Positions 26,544-34,999 of a stretch of DNA of 64,000 nucleotides are shown here, in pieces (position 1 is the first letter of the stretch; each line of letters starts with the position of its first letter). A model generated the notes under the pieces. That model saw only the letters and a program-made list of their open reading frames with translations, was not told the DNA's origin and searched no databases. This DNA comes from Marinobacter sp. (GTDB taxonomy: Bacteria; Pseudomonadota; Gammaproteobacteria; Pseudomonadales; Oleiphilaceae): positions 186,001-250,000 of the forward strand of contig JAIUMV010000002.1 of the NCBI GenBank assembly GCA_022565395.1, given 5' to 3'. The position numbers were made by a program, and so were the translations under genes.

Positions 26544-29500
26544 CTACCCCAGCACCATCACCACCTGCCCGGCATTGACCTGCTGGCCCTCCTCGCGGGC
26601 GATATGTTTGACGACCCCGGCGGCCGGGGCATGTACTTCTATTTCCATTTTCATGGACTCCAGTACTGCCACCAACTGGCCCTCTTCGACCCGGTCACCC
26701 GTCTTAACCACCAGCTGCCATATGTTACCCGCCACGGGCGATTCCACCGGCGTACCATCAGGCAGCGCGTGGCCTTCATGCGCTTGCAGGTCCTGTTGCG
26801 CTTCAAAGTTGATCTGGCCGCTGGCCACCCAGCGTTCCAGCTCCTCCTCAAAAGCCTGATTACGGGTTGCGGTGAAGCCGGCAATGCTCTCGGCCTCATT
26901 TGCCAGGAAGGCTTCGTAGCCCGCCAGACTGAAGGTGGTCTCCTCGATCTTCAGCGGGTAACCACCCCGGGGGAAGGCCTTGCGGATATGTTGCAGCTCC
27001 TCCGCACTGACTTCATAGAAACGGATCTGGTCGAAGAATCGCAACAGGTAGGGCTCGGTGAACTCAGCGGTCTGGTGAAAGCGATTCCACATTTGCAGGG
27101 TTCGGCCCACAAACTGATACCCCCCTGGCCCTTCCATGCCGTACACACAAAGGTAAGAGCCACCGATACCCACGGAGTTTTCTGCGGTCCAGGTGCGAGC
27201 CGGATTGTATTTGGTGGTAACCAGGCGATGCCGGGGATCAACGGGGGTGGCCACGGGGGCACCCAGGTAGACATCCCCGAGGCCCATCACCACATAGCTG
27301 GCCTCAAACAGAATACGCTTGACCTCATCAATGCTCTCCAGGCCGTTAATACGCCGGATAAACTCAATATTGCTGGGGCACCAGGGCGCGTCTTTACGCA
27401 CTGACTGCATGTATTTCTGAATGGCCAGACGGCAGGCCTCATCATCCCAAGACAAGGGCAGATGGACAATGCGGGAAGGCACCACCAGATCTTTTTTCTG
27501 CTGCAGATGCACTTCCGCCTCTTCCAGCAACGCCAACAAGTCAGCCCGGGGCAGACGCTGCGGGTCAAAGTGAACCTGCAAAGAGCGGACACCCGGTGTC
27601 AGTTCCAACACGCCATCAAGCGCCTGCTCCTGCAACCAGAGCATCAAGGCATGGGCACGAAAGCGCAGGCGCAAATCCAGCTCCAGAGGACCGTACTCCA
27701 CCAGCAAGTAACGATCCCCTGCCGGGCGATAGACCACGTTGACACCCGCCTGAGCCTCGCTGAGTGTGCGCAGCACGGGGCTGGCGGGGCGATGGATGGC
27801 CGGTTCAAAATCGCTGGGCTGCAATGTCTCCACCGCCAGGTCCTGAGCCTGGGCCAGCAAGTCTGCATCCGCCAGGGCTATGGGCTGAAAGCGCAGGCGG
27901 TCACCGGCCTTGAGTTGCCCCAGCTTCCAACGGTCGGCTTTGATCACCGTGACGGGGCAGACAAAACCACCCAGGGAAGGCCCGTCTGGCCCGAGAATAA
28001 CCGGCATATCACCGGTAAAGTCCACGGTGCCTATGGCGTAGGCGTTGTCGTGGATGTTGGATGGGTGCATGCCGGCTTCACCACCGTCACGACGAGCCCA
28101 GTCAGGCTTTGGGCCAACCAGGCGTATGCCCGTGCGGCTGGAGTTGTAATGCACCTGCCAGTCACTGGCAAAGAAGGTGTCCATATCCTGTTCGGTAAAG
28201 AAGTCCGGCGCGCCGTGGGGGCCATAGGTAACACGCAATGTCCAGTGGTCCTGCAAACACGGTTGTAACGCCTGCGGAATCACTACCGGCGTCACTACGG
28301 GTTGTTCGCAGGCCAGGTGTAGAACATCGCCGGTGCGCAGGGCGCGGCCGCCGTGGCCGCCAAACTGGCCCAGAGTAAAAGTGCTGCGTGACCCCAGATA
28401 GGGCTGGCACTGAATACCGCCAGCAATCGCCAGGTAGGCTCTTGCCCCCTGCCCCTCTACCTTACCCAGTTTCAATACCTGGCCTGCGTTAATGGCGATA
28501 GCCTGATAACGGGGTACCGGCGCGCCGTCCAGAGTCGCCGCCAGCTCGGCCCCGGTGAGGGCGATGGTTGTGGCACAGTTGAAGCGCAGCGTCGGACCGT
28601 TAAGGGTCAGTTCCAGGCCAGCGGCTGTCGGATCATTGCCCAGCAGGCGGTTGCCCAAGCGAAAACTGACATCGTCAAAAGGACCTGATGGCGGAATGCC
28701 CACCGGCCAATAGCCGGCACGGCCCGGATAATCCTGGACAGTAGTCAGGGTGCCCGCAGACAGCACGTCCAGGGTCACCGGCTGCCAGTGGAAGCTATTC
28801 AGGTAGCGGGTGGTAATGTGCCCTTGCTGAAACACCGGCTCAGCGAGAATGGCGCGCACATACTCCCGGTTGCACTCAATACCCTCCAGAACCGTATCCG
28901 CCAAGGCCTGCTCCAGGCTGGCCAGGGCAGCGTCACGGTCCGGCGCATGAACGATGACTTTGGCCAGCATGGGGTCGTAATGAGGACTGACTTCCAGCCC
29001 TGCCTCTATCCAGTGGTCAATACGCAGGGCCTCGCCATCTGGAGGCGGGAAGGCGACCGAGGTCAGCAGGCCGGCGCAGGGCTGGAAGTCCTTGTTGGCA
29101 TCTTCCGCATAGATACGGGCCTGGATAGCGTGCCCCTTGGGTGCGAGCCCCTGCGCCAATTCGGATAGCGGTGGCAAGGTGCCTGCGGCCAGTTGCACCA
29201 TCCAGCTCACCAGGTCCACACCGTAGACCTGTTCGGTCACGCCATGCTCCACTTGAAGCCGGGTGTTCACCTCCAGAAAGTAAAAAGCGTTGGTATCCTG
29301 GTCGAGAATGAACTCAACAGTACCCGCATTGCGGTAGTTGACCGCCTCCACCAGTTGCCGGGCGGTGCGCTGCAGTGTGAGGCGAACAGCCTCCGGCAGG
29401 TTGGGTGCGGGTGTTTCCTCCAGCACTTTCTGGTGACGGCGCTGAGCCGAACAGTCACGCTCGCCCAGGGCCAGTGCCTCGCCTTCGCCATCGCCAAACA

Positions 29501-30134
29501 CCTGAACTTCGATATGCCGTGCCCGCTCGATGTACTTTTCCAGGAACACCCCATCGTTGGCAAAATTGTTGGCACTGAGGCGGCGTACGCTGTCCCACGC
29601 CTTGGCCAACGCCGTTTCATCCCCGCAGATCTGCATGCCAATACCACCACCACCGGCGGTGCTTTTCAGCATCACAGGGTAGCCAATCGCTTGCGCTGCC
29701 GCCAGGGCAGCAGCCTGGTCTGTGAGCAGGCCGGTCCCGGGCAGCAGCGGTACACCTGCGCGTTCAGCAATATCCCGAGCCGTGTGTTTGAGGCCAAAGG
29801 CGCGCATCTGGTCAGGGGTTGGCCCGATAAAGGCGATACCGGCGGCCTCGCAGCGCTCCACAAAGCTTGGATTCTCACTGAGAAAGCCGTAACCGGGATG
29901 CACTGCATCCACCTCCGCCTCAGCCATAATGGCAAATAGCTTGTCCTGGTTCAGGTAGGTATCAGCGGCGCTACCTTCACCCAGCGACCAGCTTTCGTCG
30001 GCCTGACGGACGTGCAGGGAGTCGGCATCTGCCTCGGCGTAAACCGTTACGGCTGTCATGCCCATGTATTTCAGGGTGCGGATGATGCGAGTGGCAATGG
30101 CGCCACGGTTGGCAATGAGGACTTTTCGAACCAT
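26544..30134 (-). CDS. Guanidine carboxylase (urea carboxylase homologue)
   Basis: A 1196-residue biotin enzyme with the same order as the protein at 12064: biotin carboxylase (1-450), carboxyltransferase (about 460-1080) and biotinyl domain with Lys1162 in ESMKMEIEV. It probably carboxylates guanidine to carboxyguanidine. Support: a guanidine-I riboswitch leads the operon, two DUF1989 carboxyguanidine deiminase genes lie directly upstream, no allophanate hydrolase gene is in the operon, and residue 705 in GTVDFTGDMP is Asp where the urea enzyme has Asn712. ATG 30134 is chosen; sequence upstream in the frame is not conserved. Confidence 0.88.
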   Translation of the reverse strand: MVRKVLIANRGAIATRIIRTLKYMGMTAVTVYAEADADSLHVRQADESWSLGEGSAADTYLNQDKLFAIMAEAEVDAVHPGYGFLSENPSFVERCEAAGIAFIGPTPDQMRAFGLKHTARDIAERAGVPLLPGTGLLTDQAAALAAAQAIGYPVMLKSTAGGGGIGMQICGDETALAKAWDSVRRLSANNFANDGVFLEKYIERARHIEVQVFGDGEGEALALGERDCSAQRRHQKVLEETPAPNLPEAVRLTLQRTARQLVEAVNYRNAGTVEFILDQDTNAFYFLEVNTRLQVEHGVTEQVYGVDLVSWMVQLAAGTLPPLSELAQGLAPKGHAIQARIYAEDANKDFQPCAGLLTSVAFPPPDGEALRIDHWIEAGLEVSPHYDPMLAKVIVHAPDRDAALASLEQALADTVLEGIECNREYVRAILAEPVFQQGHITTRYLNSFHWQPVTLDVLSAGTLTTVQDYPGRAGYWPVGIPPSGPFDDVSFRLGNRLLGNDPTAAGLELTLNGPTLRFNCATTIALTGAELAATLDGAPVPRYQAIAINAGQVLKLGKVEGQGARAYLAIAGGIQCQPYLGSRSTFTLGQFGGHGGRALRTGDVLHLACEQPVVTPVVIPQALQPCLQDHWTLRVTYGPHGAPDFFTEQDMDTFFASDWQVHYNSSRTGIRLVGPKPDWARRDGGEAGMHPSNIHDNAYAIGTVDFTGDMPVILGPDGPSLGGFVCPVTVIKADRWKLGQLKAGDRLRFQPIALADADLLAQAQDLAVETLQPSDFEPAIHRPASPVLRTLSEAQAGVNVVYRPAGDRYLLVEYGPLELDLRLRFRAHALMLWLQEQALDGVLELTPGVRSLQVHFDPQRLPRADLLALLEEAEVHLQQKKDLVVPSRIVHLPLSWDDEACRLAIQKYMQSVRKDAPWCPSNIEFIRRINGLESIDEVKRILFEASYVVMGLGDVYLGAPVATPVDPRHRLVTTKYNPARTWTAENSVGIGGSYLCVYGMEGPGGYQFVGRTLQMWNRFHQTAEFTEPYLLRFFDQIRFYEVSAEELQHIRKAFPRGGYPLKIEETTFSLAGYEAFLANEAESIAGFTATRNQAFEEELERWVASGQINFEAQQDLQAHEGHALPDGTPVESPVAGNIWQLVVKTGDRVEEGQLVAVLESMKMEIEVHAPAAGVVKHIAREEGQQVNAGQVVMVLG

Positions 30135-30147
30135 GGTTGTACCTGGA

Positions 30148-30192
30148 GGTGGGCCGTCCCACCGTGTATGCGCGCCGTCAGGGCCGTCCCTG
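30148..30192 (-). other. Two tandem intercistronic hairpins with the same loop
   Basis: GGTGGG-CCGT-CCCACC (30148-30163) and CAGGG-CCGT-CCCTG (30179-30192) lie between a deiminase-subunit gene and the carboxylase gene. They have no T-tract. They may tune expression of the large carboxylase against the deiminase subunits. Confidence 0.35.
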
Positions 30193-30216
30193 CGGGGTGT
30201 TGTCGGGCAGTTGCAA

Positions 30217-30855
30217 TCAGTTCCAGATAGCCACTTCCACCGGGGTGGGGTTGTAGCCGTTACAGGGATTATTGAGTTGCGGGCAGTTGGACACGAGCAC
30301 AATCACATCCATTCGGGCCTTCAGTTCCACGTATTTGCCTGGCGCAGAAATGCCGTCGGCAAACGTCAGGCCGCCTTGCGCCGTTACCGGTACGTTCATG
30401 AAAAAATTGATGTTATGGGTGATGTCCCGCTTGTCCAGGCCGAACTCCTCGTGTTCTGCAATGGCCAGCATCCAGCTGTCACGGCAGGAATGCATGCAGC
30501 GTTTGGCCAGATCATAACGCACCGTGTTGCTCTCTGAGGCGCATGCACCACCCAGCGTGTCATGGCGGCCGCAGGTGTCTGCTACGATCTCCAGCATCGG
30601 GTTGCCGCGGTTTGAAATGAGCAGACTGCCGGCAGTCAGGTAAACATTGCCCTGCTCGCGAACCGTATCGGTGGCGCTGTAACGCTCGGCAGGGTCCTGG
30701 GCGTTATAGAACAGGGTGTCTGCTGCCTGATTGCCTTCCAGATCGAGAATACGCAGGATCTCCCCGGCCCTCACGACTTTGATGAAGTAATCACCTGCCG
30801 GTATCACCTCGCGGAAGTGAGCGTCGGCCAGATGTAACGGACTTTCCTTAATCAT
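30217..30855 (-). CDS. Carboxyguanidine deiminase subunit (DUF1989; urea carboxylase-associated protein)
   Basis: A 212-residue DUF1989 protein, one of a homologous tandem pair long called urea carboxylase-associated proteins. The pair (CgdA/CgdB) deiminates carboxyguanidine to allophanate and ammonia. Shared family features are [20 protein letters not shown]-like residues early, the Cys-containing [13 protein letters not shown] and the [20 protein letters not shown] end with possible metal-binding Cys and Asn. Which subunit is A or B cannot be decided here. It overlaps the upstream subunit gene by 8 bp. Confidence 0.87.
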   Translation of the reverse strand: MIKESPLHLADAHFREVIPAGDYFIKVVRAGEILRILDLEGNQAADTLFYNAQDPAERYSATDTVREQGNVYLTAGSLLISNRGNPMLEIVADTCGRHDTLGGACASESNTVRYDLAKRCMHSCRDSWMLAIAEHEEFGLDKRDITHNINFFMNVPVTAQGGLTFADGISAPGKYVELKARMDVIVLVSNCPQLNNPCNGYNPTPVEVAIWN

Positions 30856-31612
30856 GGTGAACGCCCTCGGCGATAAATGATGTTATGGGGTCCTGGTAAT
30901 AGAGGCGGTTGTTCTCCAATGCCCGGCGATTTTCAGGACGATGATTCAGGCACTCGTCATCTGCCGTGACGGGAGTGCCGGTCAGTATTTCCATGGCCAC
31001 CCGGCGTCTGGGGTACTCGGTCGCTGGATTAAGGGGATGCGGGCAGGTATGCAGTATTACCAGAGCATCCATATCAAACCGCAGCGTCACCCGCGCGCCG
31101 GGTTTAGGCGCATCGCTGTCGTACACCAGCTGCCCCTCATCCGTAGTCACCACCTTGCTGAACAGGTTCAGATTGGCAGCCATGTCTCGCTCCGTGAGGC
31201 CATATTTGGCCAGCTCGGTGAGGAAGCTCTCCTCCCCCGACAGCTGCCAGCCGTTGCGGTGCTCCTGATAGCTGTGATGACCGTACTGGGCCCGGCAACG
31301 CTGCTTGCTGAGGTTACCGCATACGGTGTCATGCCAGCCGAACGTATCCTCGATAATGGACGCAAGGCTGCGACCCATATCGGAGTAAAGGCAATTGCCC
31401 TGGGTCAGCTTGAAGGTGTGCTGGGCTTTGAGGGTGTCCGGGGCGTTATAGCGCTCCAGCAGGTTTTCCGGGTTGTAAAACAGCATGCCTACATTGGCGC
31501 CGCCCAGTACATCCGTCAGCCGCAGCAGGTTGCCCCGCCGCATGCGGAAGGACCAGTGGTGGCCACCCGGCATGGTGTATTGGTAAAGGGTTTGCTTCAT
31601 GGTTGTCTCCAT
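30848..31612 (-). CDS. Carboxyguanidine deiminase subunit (DUF1989; second member of the pair)
   Basis: A 254-residue DUF1989 protein, partner of the gene at 30217. Equivalent segments are [32 protein letters not shown] and [20 protein letters not shown]; it is longer, with an extra C-terminal tail. The two probably form one heteromeric, metal-dependent deiminase. The stop overlaps the next start, so equal synthesis is likely. The upstream ATPase gene ends 15 bp away. An alternative start is the Met at residue 5. Confidence 0.87.
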   Translation of the reverse strand: METTMKQTLYQYTMPGGHHWSFRMRRGNLLRLTDVLGGANVGMLFYNPENLLERYNAPDTLKAQHTFKLTQGNCLYSDMGRSLASIIEDTFGWHDTVCGNLSKQRCRAQYGHHSYQEHRNGWQLSGEESFLTELAKYGLTERDMAANLNLFSKVVTTDEGQLVYDSDAPKPGARVTLRFDMDALVILHTCPHPLNPATEYPRRRVAMEILTGTPVTADDECLNHRPENRRALENNRLYYQDPITSFIAEGVHHD

Positions 31613-31627
31613 CGTTATCAGCGCCCT

Positions 31628-32410
31628 TCAGCTCAGGGCCCGGGCGGTGTCATCCACCTGCGCGGTGATGGTTTTCAAGGTCTGTTTGTCGTCCTGGCCA
31701 ACCGGCAGGTCATAGGTGATGCGAGCGCCATAGGCGCCGGGTGCCTGAGGATCCAGGCGGTCCTTGTCAAACACCCACAGGCGGGTACCGAGGTAGAAGC
31801 CTTCTTCCAGGTCGTGGGTGATCATGAACACGGTTAATTGCTGTGTCCGCCAGAGATTGAGTACCAGCTGATGCATATCCTTGCGAATACCGGGGTCCAG
31901 AGCGCCGAAAGGTTCATCCAACAGCAGGATACGGGGCTTTTTCATCAGCGCCTGGGCCAATGCCAGCCGTTGTTGCATACCGCCGGAGAGTTCATGGGGG
32001 TATTTATCACTGGCGTGACCCAGCCCCACCTGATCCAGCATGGCACGGGCTTCTTCCCGCAACTGACGTTTACGCTGGCCAAAGGCGTACCCCAGCCAGC
32101 GATTGGCTGCCAGCTCACCCGCCAACATGACATTGCGCTCCGCCGTCAGGTGCGGCATCACGGAGTAACGCTGGAACACAATGCCGCGGGTGGCATCCGG
32201 CTCATCGGGGATCGGCTTGCCATCAAGCAGGAACTCTCCCCGGGTCGGCTGCTCTGTGCCCAACAGCATTTTCAGGAAAGTGGTTTTGCCACATCCGGAG
32301 GCCCCGACGATGGTTACGAACTCGCCCTCCTCCACCGAGGCGGTCAGACGCTCCAGTACCACATCGGCACCATACTCTTTCCAGACATTGCGCAATTCGA
32401 TTATGGCCAT
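31628..32410 (-). CDS. Guanidine-operon ABC transporter ATPase
   Basis: A 260-residue NitT/TauT-type ATPase: Walker A GASGCGKTT at about 33-41, signature LSGGMQQRLALAQAL and Walker B ILLLDEPFGALDPG. It starts at ATG 32410, which has GGAG nine bases upstream; a TTG 15 bases earlier is less likely. It energises the permease encoded 15 bp upstream. Substrate (guanidine or carboxyguanidine-like cation) is inferred from the riboswitch and downstream enzymes. Confidence 0.87.
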   Translation of the reverse strand: MAIIELRNVWKEYGADVVLERLTASVEEGEFVTIVGASGCGKTTFLKMLLGTEQPTRGEFLLDGKPIPDEPDATRGIVFQRYSVMPHLTAERNVMLAGELAANRWLGYAFGQRKRQLREEARAMLDQVGLGHASDKYPHELSGGMQQRLALAQALMKKPRILLLDEPFGALDPGIRKDMHQLVLNLWRTQQLTVFMITHDLEEGFYLGTRLWVFDKDRLDPQAPGAYGARITYDLPVGQDDKQTLKTITAQVDDTARALS

Positions 32411-32425
32411 AAGGTGCTCCTTCAA

Positions 32426-33244
32426 TCAGCGCTGGCTGGCGTGGAACCAGGGATAACGCCACTGGGAGTAGCGCCGTAAGGCAAAGTCAATCAGGAAAGC
32501 CAGCAGGGTTATCCAGACCACATATGGAAGAATCACATCCATGGACAGATAACGGCGCACCAGAAAGATCCGATAACCGAGCCCTTCGGTAGCAGCGATG
32601 GCCTCTGCTGCAATCAGGAATAGCCAGGCAGAGCCCAGCGACAATCGCACAGCATTGATCAGCCGGGGCATGATCTGCGGCAGCACTAACCGCAGAACGA
32701 TCTGCCAGGTGTTGGCTCCCAGGGTTTGCAGTTTGATCAGTTGCTCTTCGGGTATTTCCAGCGCGCGGCCCTGCAGATCACGAATGATAAACGGCGTAAT
32801 CCCGATGATGATCAGCATCACTTTGGACAACTCGTCCAGCCCGAACACAATGAACAGGATGGGGAGCAGAGCCATGGGCGGCACCAGTGAAATACCCGTG
32901 ATCACCGGTGACAGGCCGGCCCGCACATAAGGAATGGCGCCCGTGGCTATACCAAATACCAGCCCTGCCAGCGCGGCGATACCCACCCCCAGAGCCAACC
33001 GCTTGAGACTGGCCAGAGTGTCAGCCCAGAGCACATATTCGCCGGTACGCCGGTTGGGCTCAAACGCCAGCCGTTCCACTGTTTCCGCCATGGTTGAGAA
33101 AGCTGGCAGCAGACGATCATCCGGGTTCTCAGCCAGCCGCGCGCTGGAGGCAGACTGATAGACCAGCAGAATCAGCACAAAGGGCAAGAGTCCCAACAGG
33201 CAGCGACCGAGGATACCTGGCTGGCGGTTGATCAGCTTTTTCAT
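32426..33244 (-). CDS. Guanidine-operon ABC transporter permease
   Basis: A 272-residue BPD-type inner-membrane permease with about six transmembrane helices, the first at 12-30 (RCLLGLLPFVLILLVY). The EAA-like loop GLSPVITGISLVPPMALLPI is followed by a helix pair. It belongs to the nitrate/taurine/aliphatic-sulfonate permease family and forms the channel with the following ATPase. It is separated from the binding-protein gene by 77 bp with a strong hairpin. Confidence 0.87.
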   Translation of the reverse strand: MKKLINRQPGILGRCLLGLLPFVLILLVYQSASSARLAENPDDRLLPAFSTMAETVERLAFEPNRRTGEYVLWADTLASLKRLALGVGIAALAGLVFGIATGAIPYVRAGLSPVITGISLVPPMALLPILFIVFGLDELSKVMLIIIGITPFIIRDLQGRALEIPEEQLIKLQTLGANTWQIVLRLVLPQIMPRLINAVRLSLGSAWLFLIAAEAIAATEGLGYRIFLVRRYLSMDVILPYVVWITLLAFLIDFALRRYSQWRYPWFHASQR

Positions 33245-33269
33245 GAGTCAGCGTCCGGCAAGTGGCTGG

Positions 33270-33297
33270 CCGGCACGCCGCTGCTCTGGCGTGCCGG
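33270..33297 (-). other. Intercistronic hairpin after the binding-protein gene
   Basis: Perfect 10-bp arms CCGGCACGCC (33270-33279) and GGCGTGCCGG (33288-33297) lie between the binding-protein stop and the permease start. No T-tract follows. A likely message stabiliser, or partial terminator, giving more binding protein than permease. Confidence 0.55.
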
Positions 33298-33321
33298 TAC
33301 GTTTAGTGGCGATCAATGTGG

Positions 33322-34380
33322 CTATCGAAGCTCACCCTGGGCCGCCATCTCCATAAAGGCAGGGTTAAAGCGCAGGCGCACGTTGCGGGTGTTGCCGAAG
33401 GTTCCGTTCGGGGTTTCAATACCCACAAAACCCGCGTTGGGAGCGCCATCACCCAGCAGGCCATGTTCAAAGGAGAACTCAGCAACCCGGCGCATGGTGG
33501 CCAGCAGTTCCTCACTGTTGGTGAAGGTTACTGCGTCCACCGGCTCATAGAACATGCGGGTGCTGGCAAGCTGCGCTTCATAACCGGCACGATCTGTCCC
33601 CGAGGCCTCCGCCATCATGTCTCGGGCATTCAGGGCGATGTCATCATCTCCTTGCATCCGGGCCATGATTTCGTACCAGGCACCCGTCAAAGCCTTACCA
33701 AAGGCCGGGTAATCCCTGAGCACCTGGGTGTCCACCACCATCAGGTCAATAATTTCACCGGGAATTTTTGAAGAGTCGAACACCAGATTGGCGTTAGGCA
33801 TGTCAAGGATGGTGCTGAGCAGAGGGTTCCAGGTGGCAACCGCTTCCACACGCGGGGTGGCAAAGGCGGACACCAGGTCAGCATCCGAGGTGTTGACCAC
33901 GGTGATATCCCGCTCTGTCAGGCCCACGGACTCAAGGCCCCGTGCCAGCATGTAGTGGGACACCGACAGTTCCACCAGATTGATCCGCTTGCCTTTGATG
34001 GCGGCCAGGCTGTCAGCGCCCTTCAGCACCACACCATCGTTGCCATCAGAGAAGTCACCCACGATCAGGGCGGTAGAGTCTTTGCCGCTGGCAGCAGGTA
34101 TGGTCAGCGCATCCATATTGGTCATGGTGCAACCATCATAGCGGCCAGCAGTGTACTGGTTGATGGATTCGATATAGTCGTTGATCTGTACTACATCGAT
34201 CTCGATACCGTACTTGTTGGCCCATTTGCTGACAATACCCTCGGCATCGCCATAGCCCCAGGGCATCCATCCGACATAGATAGACCAGCAGACGCTGAAC
34301 TGGGTACGTGCGTGGGCGGGGGCTGAAGCAAGGGAAAAAGTCAGCAGGAGCAGGCTAAGGGCGTACAGTGAGCGTTTCAT
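33322..34380 (-). CDS. Guanidine-operon ABC transporter substrate-binding protein
   Basis: A 352-residue periplasmic binding protein of the NMT1/SsuA-like type. A signal peptide covers about 1-24 (MKRSLYALSLLLLTFSLASA, cleaved after AHA). The early mature sequence FSVCWSIYVGWMPWGYGDAE has several Trp/Tyr that could form a cation-binding aromatic cage, suitable for guanidinium (inference). It was often annotated as putative urea transporter component because of its neighbours. First gene of the six-gene operon, preceded by a guanidine-I riboswitch. Confidence 0.88.
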   Translation of the reverse strand: MKRSLYALSLLLLTFSLASAPAHARTQFSVCWSIYVGWMPWGYGDAEGIVSKWANKYGIEIDVVQINDYIESINQYTAGRYDGCTMTNMDALTIPAASGKDSTALIVGDFSDGNDGVVLKGADSLAAIKGKRINLVELSVSHYMLARGLESVGLTERDITVVNTSDADLVSAFATPRVEAVATWNPLLSTILDMPNANLVFDSSKIPGEIIDLMVVDTQVLRDYPAFGKALTGAWYEIMARMQGDDDIALNARDMMAEASGTDRAGYEAQLASTRMFYEPVDAVTFTNSEELLATMRRVAEFSFEHGLLGDGAPNAGFVGIETPNGTFGNTRNVRLRFNPAFMEMAAQGELR

Positions 34381-34417
34381 GGTCTCTACCTCCAGGTTAC
34401 CGGGATCATCGGTGAGG

Positions 34418-34443
34418 AATCAGTTGACGAGCCGTCACTGATT
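34418..34443 (-). promoter_or_regulatory. Hairpin of the riboswitch expression platform
   Basis: AATCAGT and ACTGATT arms with an inner GACG/CGTC pair (34418-34443) form a stem directly after the aptamer. No T-tract follows it, so control is perhaps through pairing with the aptamer's 3' strand or the translation start, not plain termination. Confidence 0.4.
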
Positions 34444-34445
34444 GT

Positions 34446-34541
34446 CCTCCCGGGCTTTTATCCCGCCGTGTAACCTTGCGATGAAGGTCGACCGCTCTCG
34501 GACCAGGCATCAGCACATGCTGACCGGAACCCTAGCTGTCC
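34446..34541 (-). promoter_or_regulatory. Guanidine-I (ykkC) riboswitch
   Basis: Read leftward the leader holds the conserved blocks of this aptamer in the right order: GGACAGCTAGGGTTCCGG at the 5' end, then GGTCCGAGAG after a variable hairpin, then ACACGGCGGGAT and CCCGGGAGG, which closes the structure. It lies 65 bases before the binding-protein start. In this class, free guanidine binding switches on downstream genes. It gives the direct reason to assign the operon to guanidine and not to urea. Confidence 0.93.
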
Positions 34542-34624
34542 ATTTATCAAATTATCGGGGTTGGGCCGCAAACAGAACCGGCCCGACAATGGCCGCTCGC
34601 CATCTGACTCCTCACCAAGGGATT

Positions 34625-34640
34625 AGCAAGGCCAATGCCA
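34625..34640 (-). promoter_or_regulatory. Sigma-54 promoter of the guanidine operon
   Basis: Read leftward, TGGCATTGGCCTTGCT has TGGCA and TTGCT at exact -24/-12 spacing. The predicted start is near 34613, so the riboswitch lies about 70 bases into the transcript. The NtrC-type sites lie about 75-135 bp upstream. Confidence 0.7.
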
Positions 34641-34714
34641 GATTTATAACTCACTGATTTATAGACTTTTCAACGCTTATCCGTGTAAGGTATCTCTGTC
34701 GCAGGCGACGCAGC

Positions 34715-34729
34715 GCACCAATAGCGTGC
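34715..34729. promoter_or_regulatory. NtrC-type site 1, guanidine operon
   Basis: GCACCAATAGCGTGC is a perfect GCAC-N7-GTGC dyad, upstream of the sigma-54 promoter at 34625-34640. Confidence 0.65.
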
Positions 34730-34745
34730 GCGCCCAGTGACTTTC

Positions 34746-34760
34746 GCACCAAATGAGCGC
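34746..34760. promoter_or_regulatory. NtrC-type site 2, guanidine operon (one mismatch)
   Basis: GCAC-N7-GCGC, with the same single mismatch and the same 31-bp centre spacing as in the urt/atzF control region. The repeated layout argues that both weak sites are real. Confidence 0.5.
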
Positions 34761-34999
34761 CAAAGCATAAACATTAATAAGCCCTTGTTTTTATCGGCCA
34801 TTTTAAAAAAGTCTATTGCAACCCTTTGAATCAGGGACTATTAGTAATAGGGCTACCGATAATACATAGGGATGCAAACAATTTACGGCAAGCAGCACGA
34901 CCGGCGTTTGCACATGGATCAGAGAGACCAAGCTACACGTTAGATCACGAACAAGAGTCTGCCCACAGACCCGATAACGACAACCCAAGAGATTATCCC
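34761..34999. other. Leader region of the TonB receptor gene
   Basis: 239 bases between the NtrC-type sites and the receptor start. AT-rich at 34768-34825. No clear Fur box, -24/-12 element or RNA structure is seen on the plus strand. The receptor frame is open from 34826 but its translation there does not look like protein. Confidence 0.4.

Noticed and set aside
30135-30302. N-terminal extension of the guanidine carboxylase
   Set aside because: Low-complexity, Pro/Arg-rich translation over the intercistronic hairpins; the biotin carboxylase domain begins at MVRKVLIANRGAI.
34761-34999. Fur box or sigma-54 promoter ahead of the TonB receptor
   Set aside because: No adequate match to either consensus was found on the plus strand.
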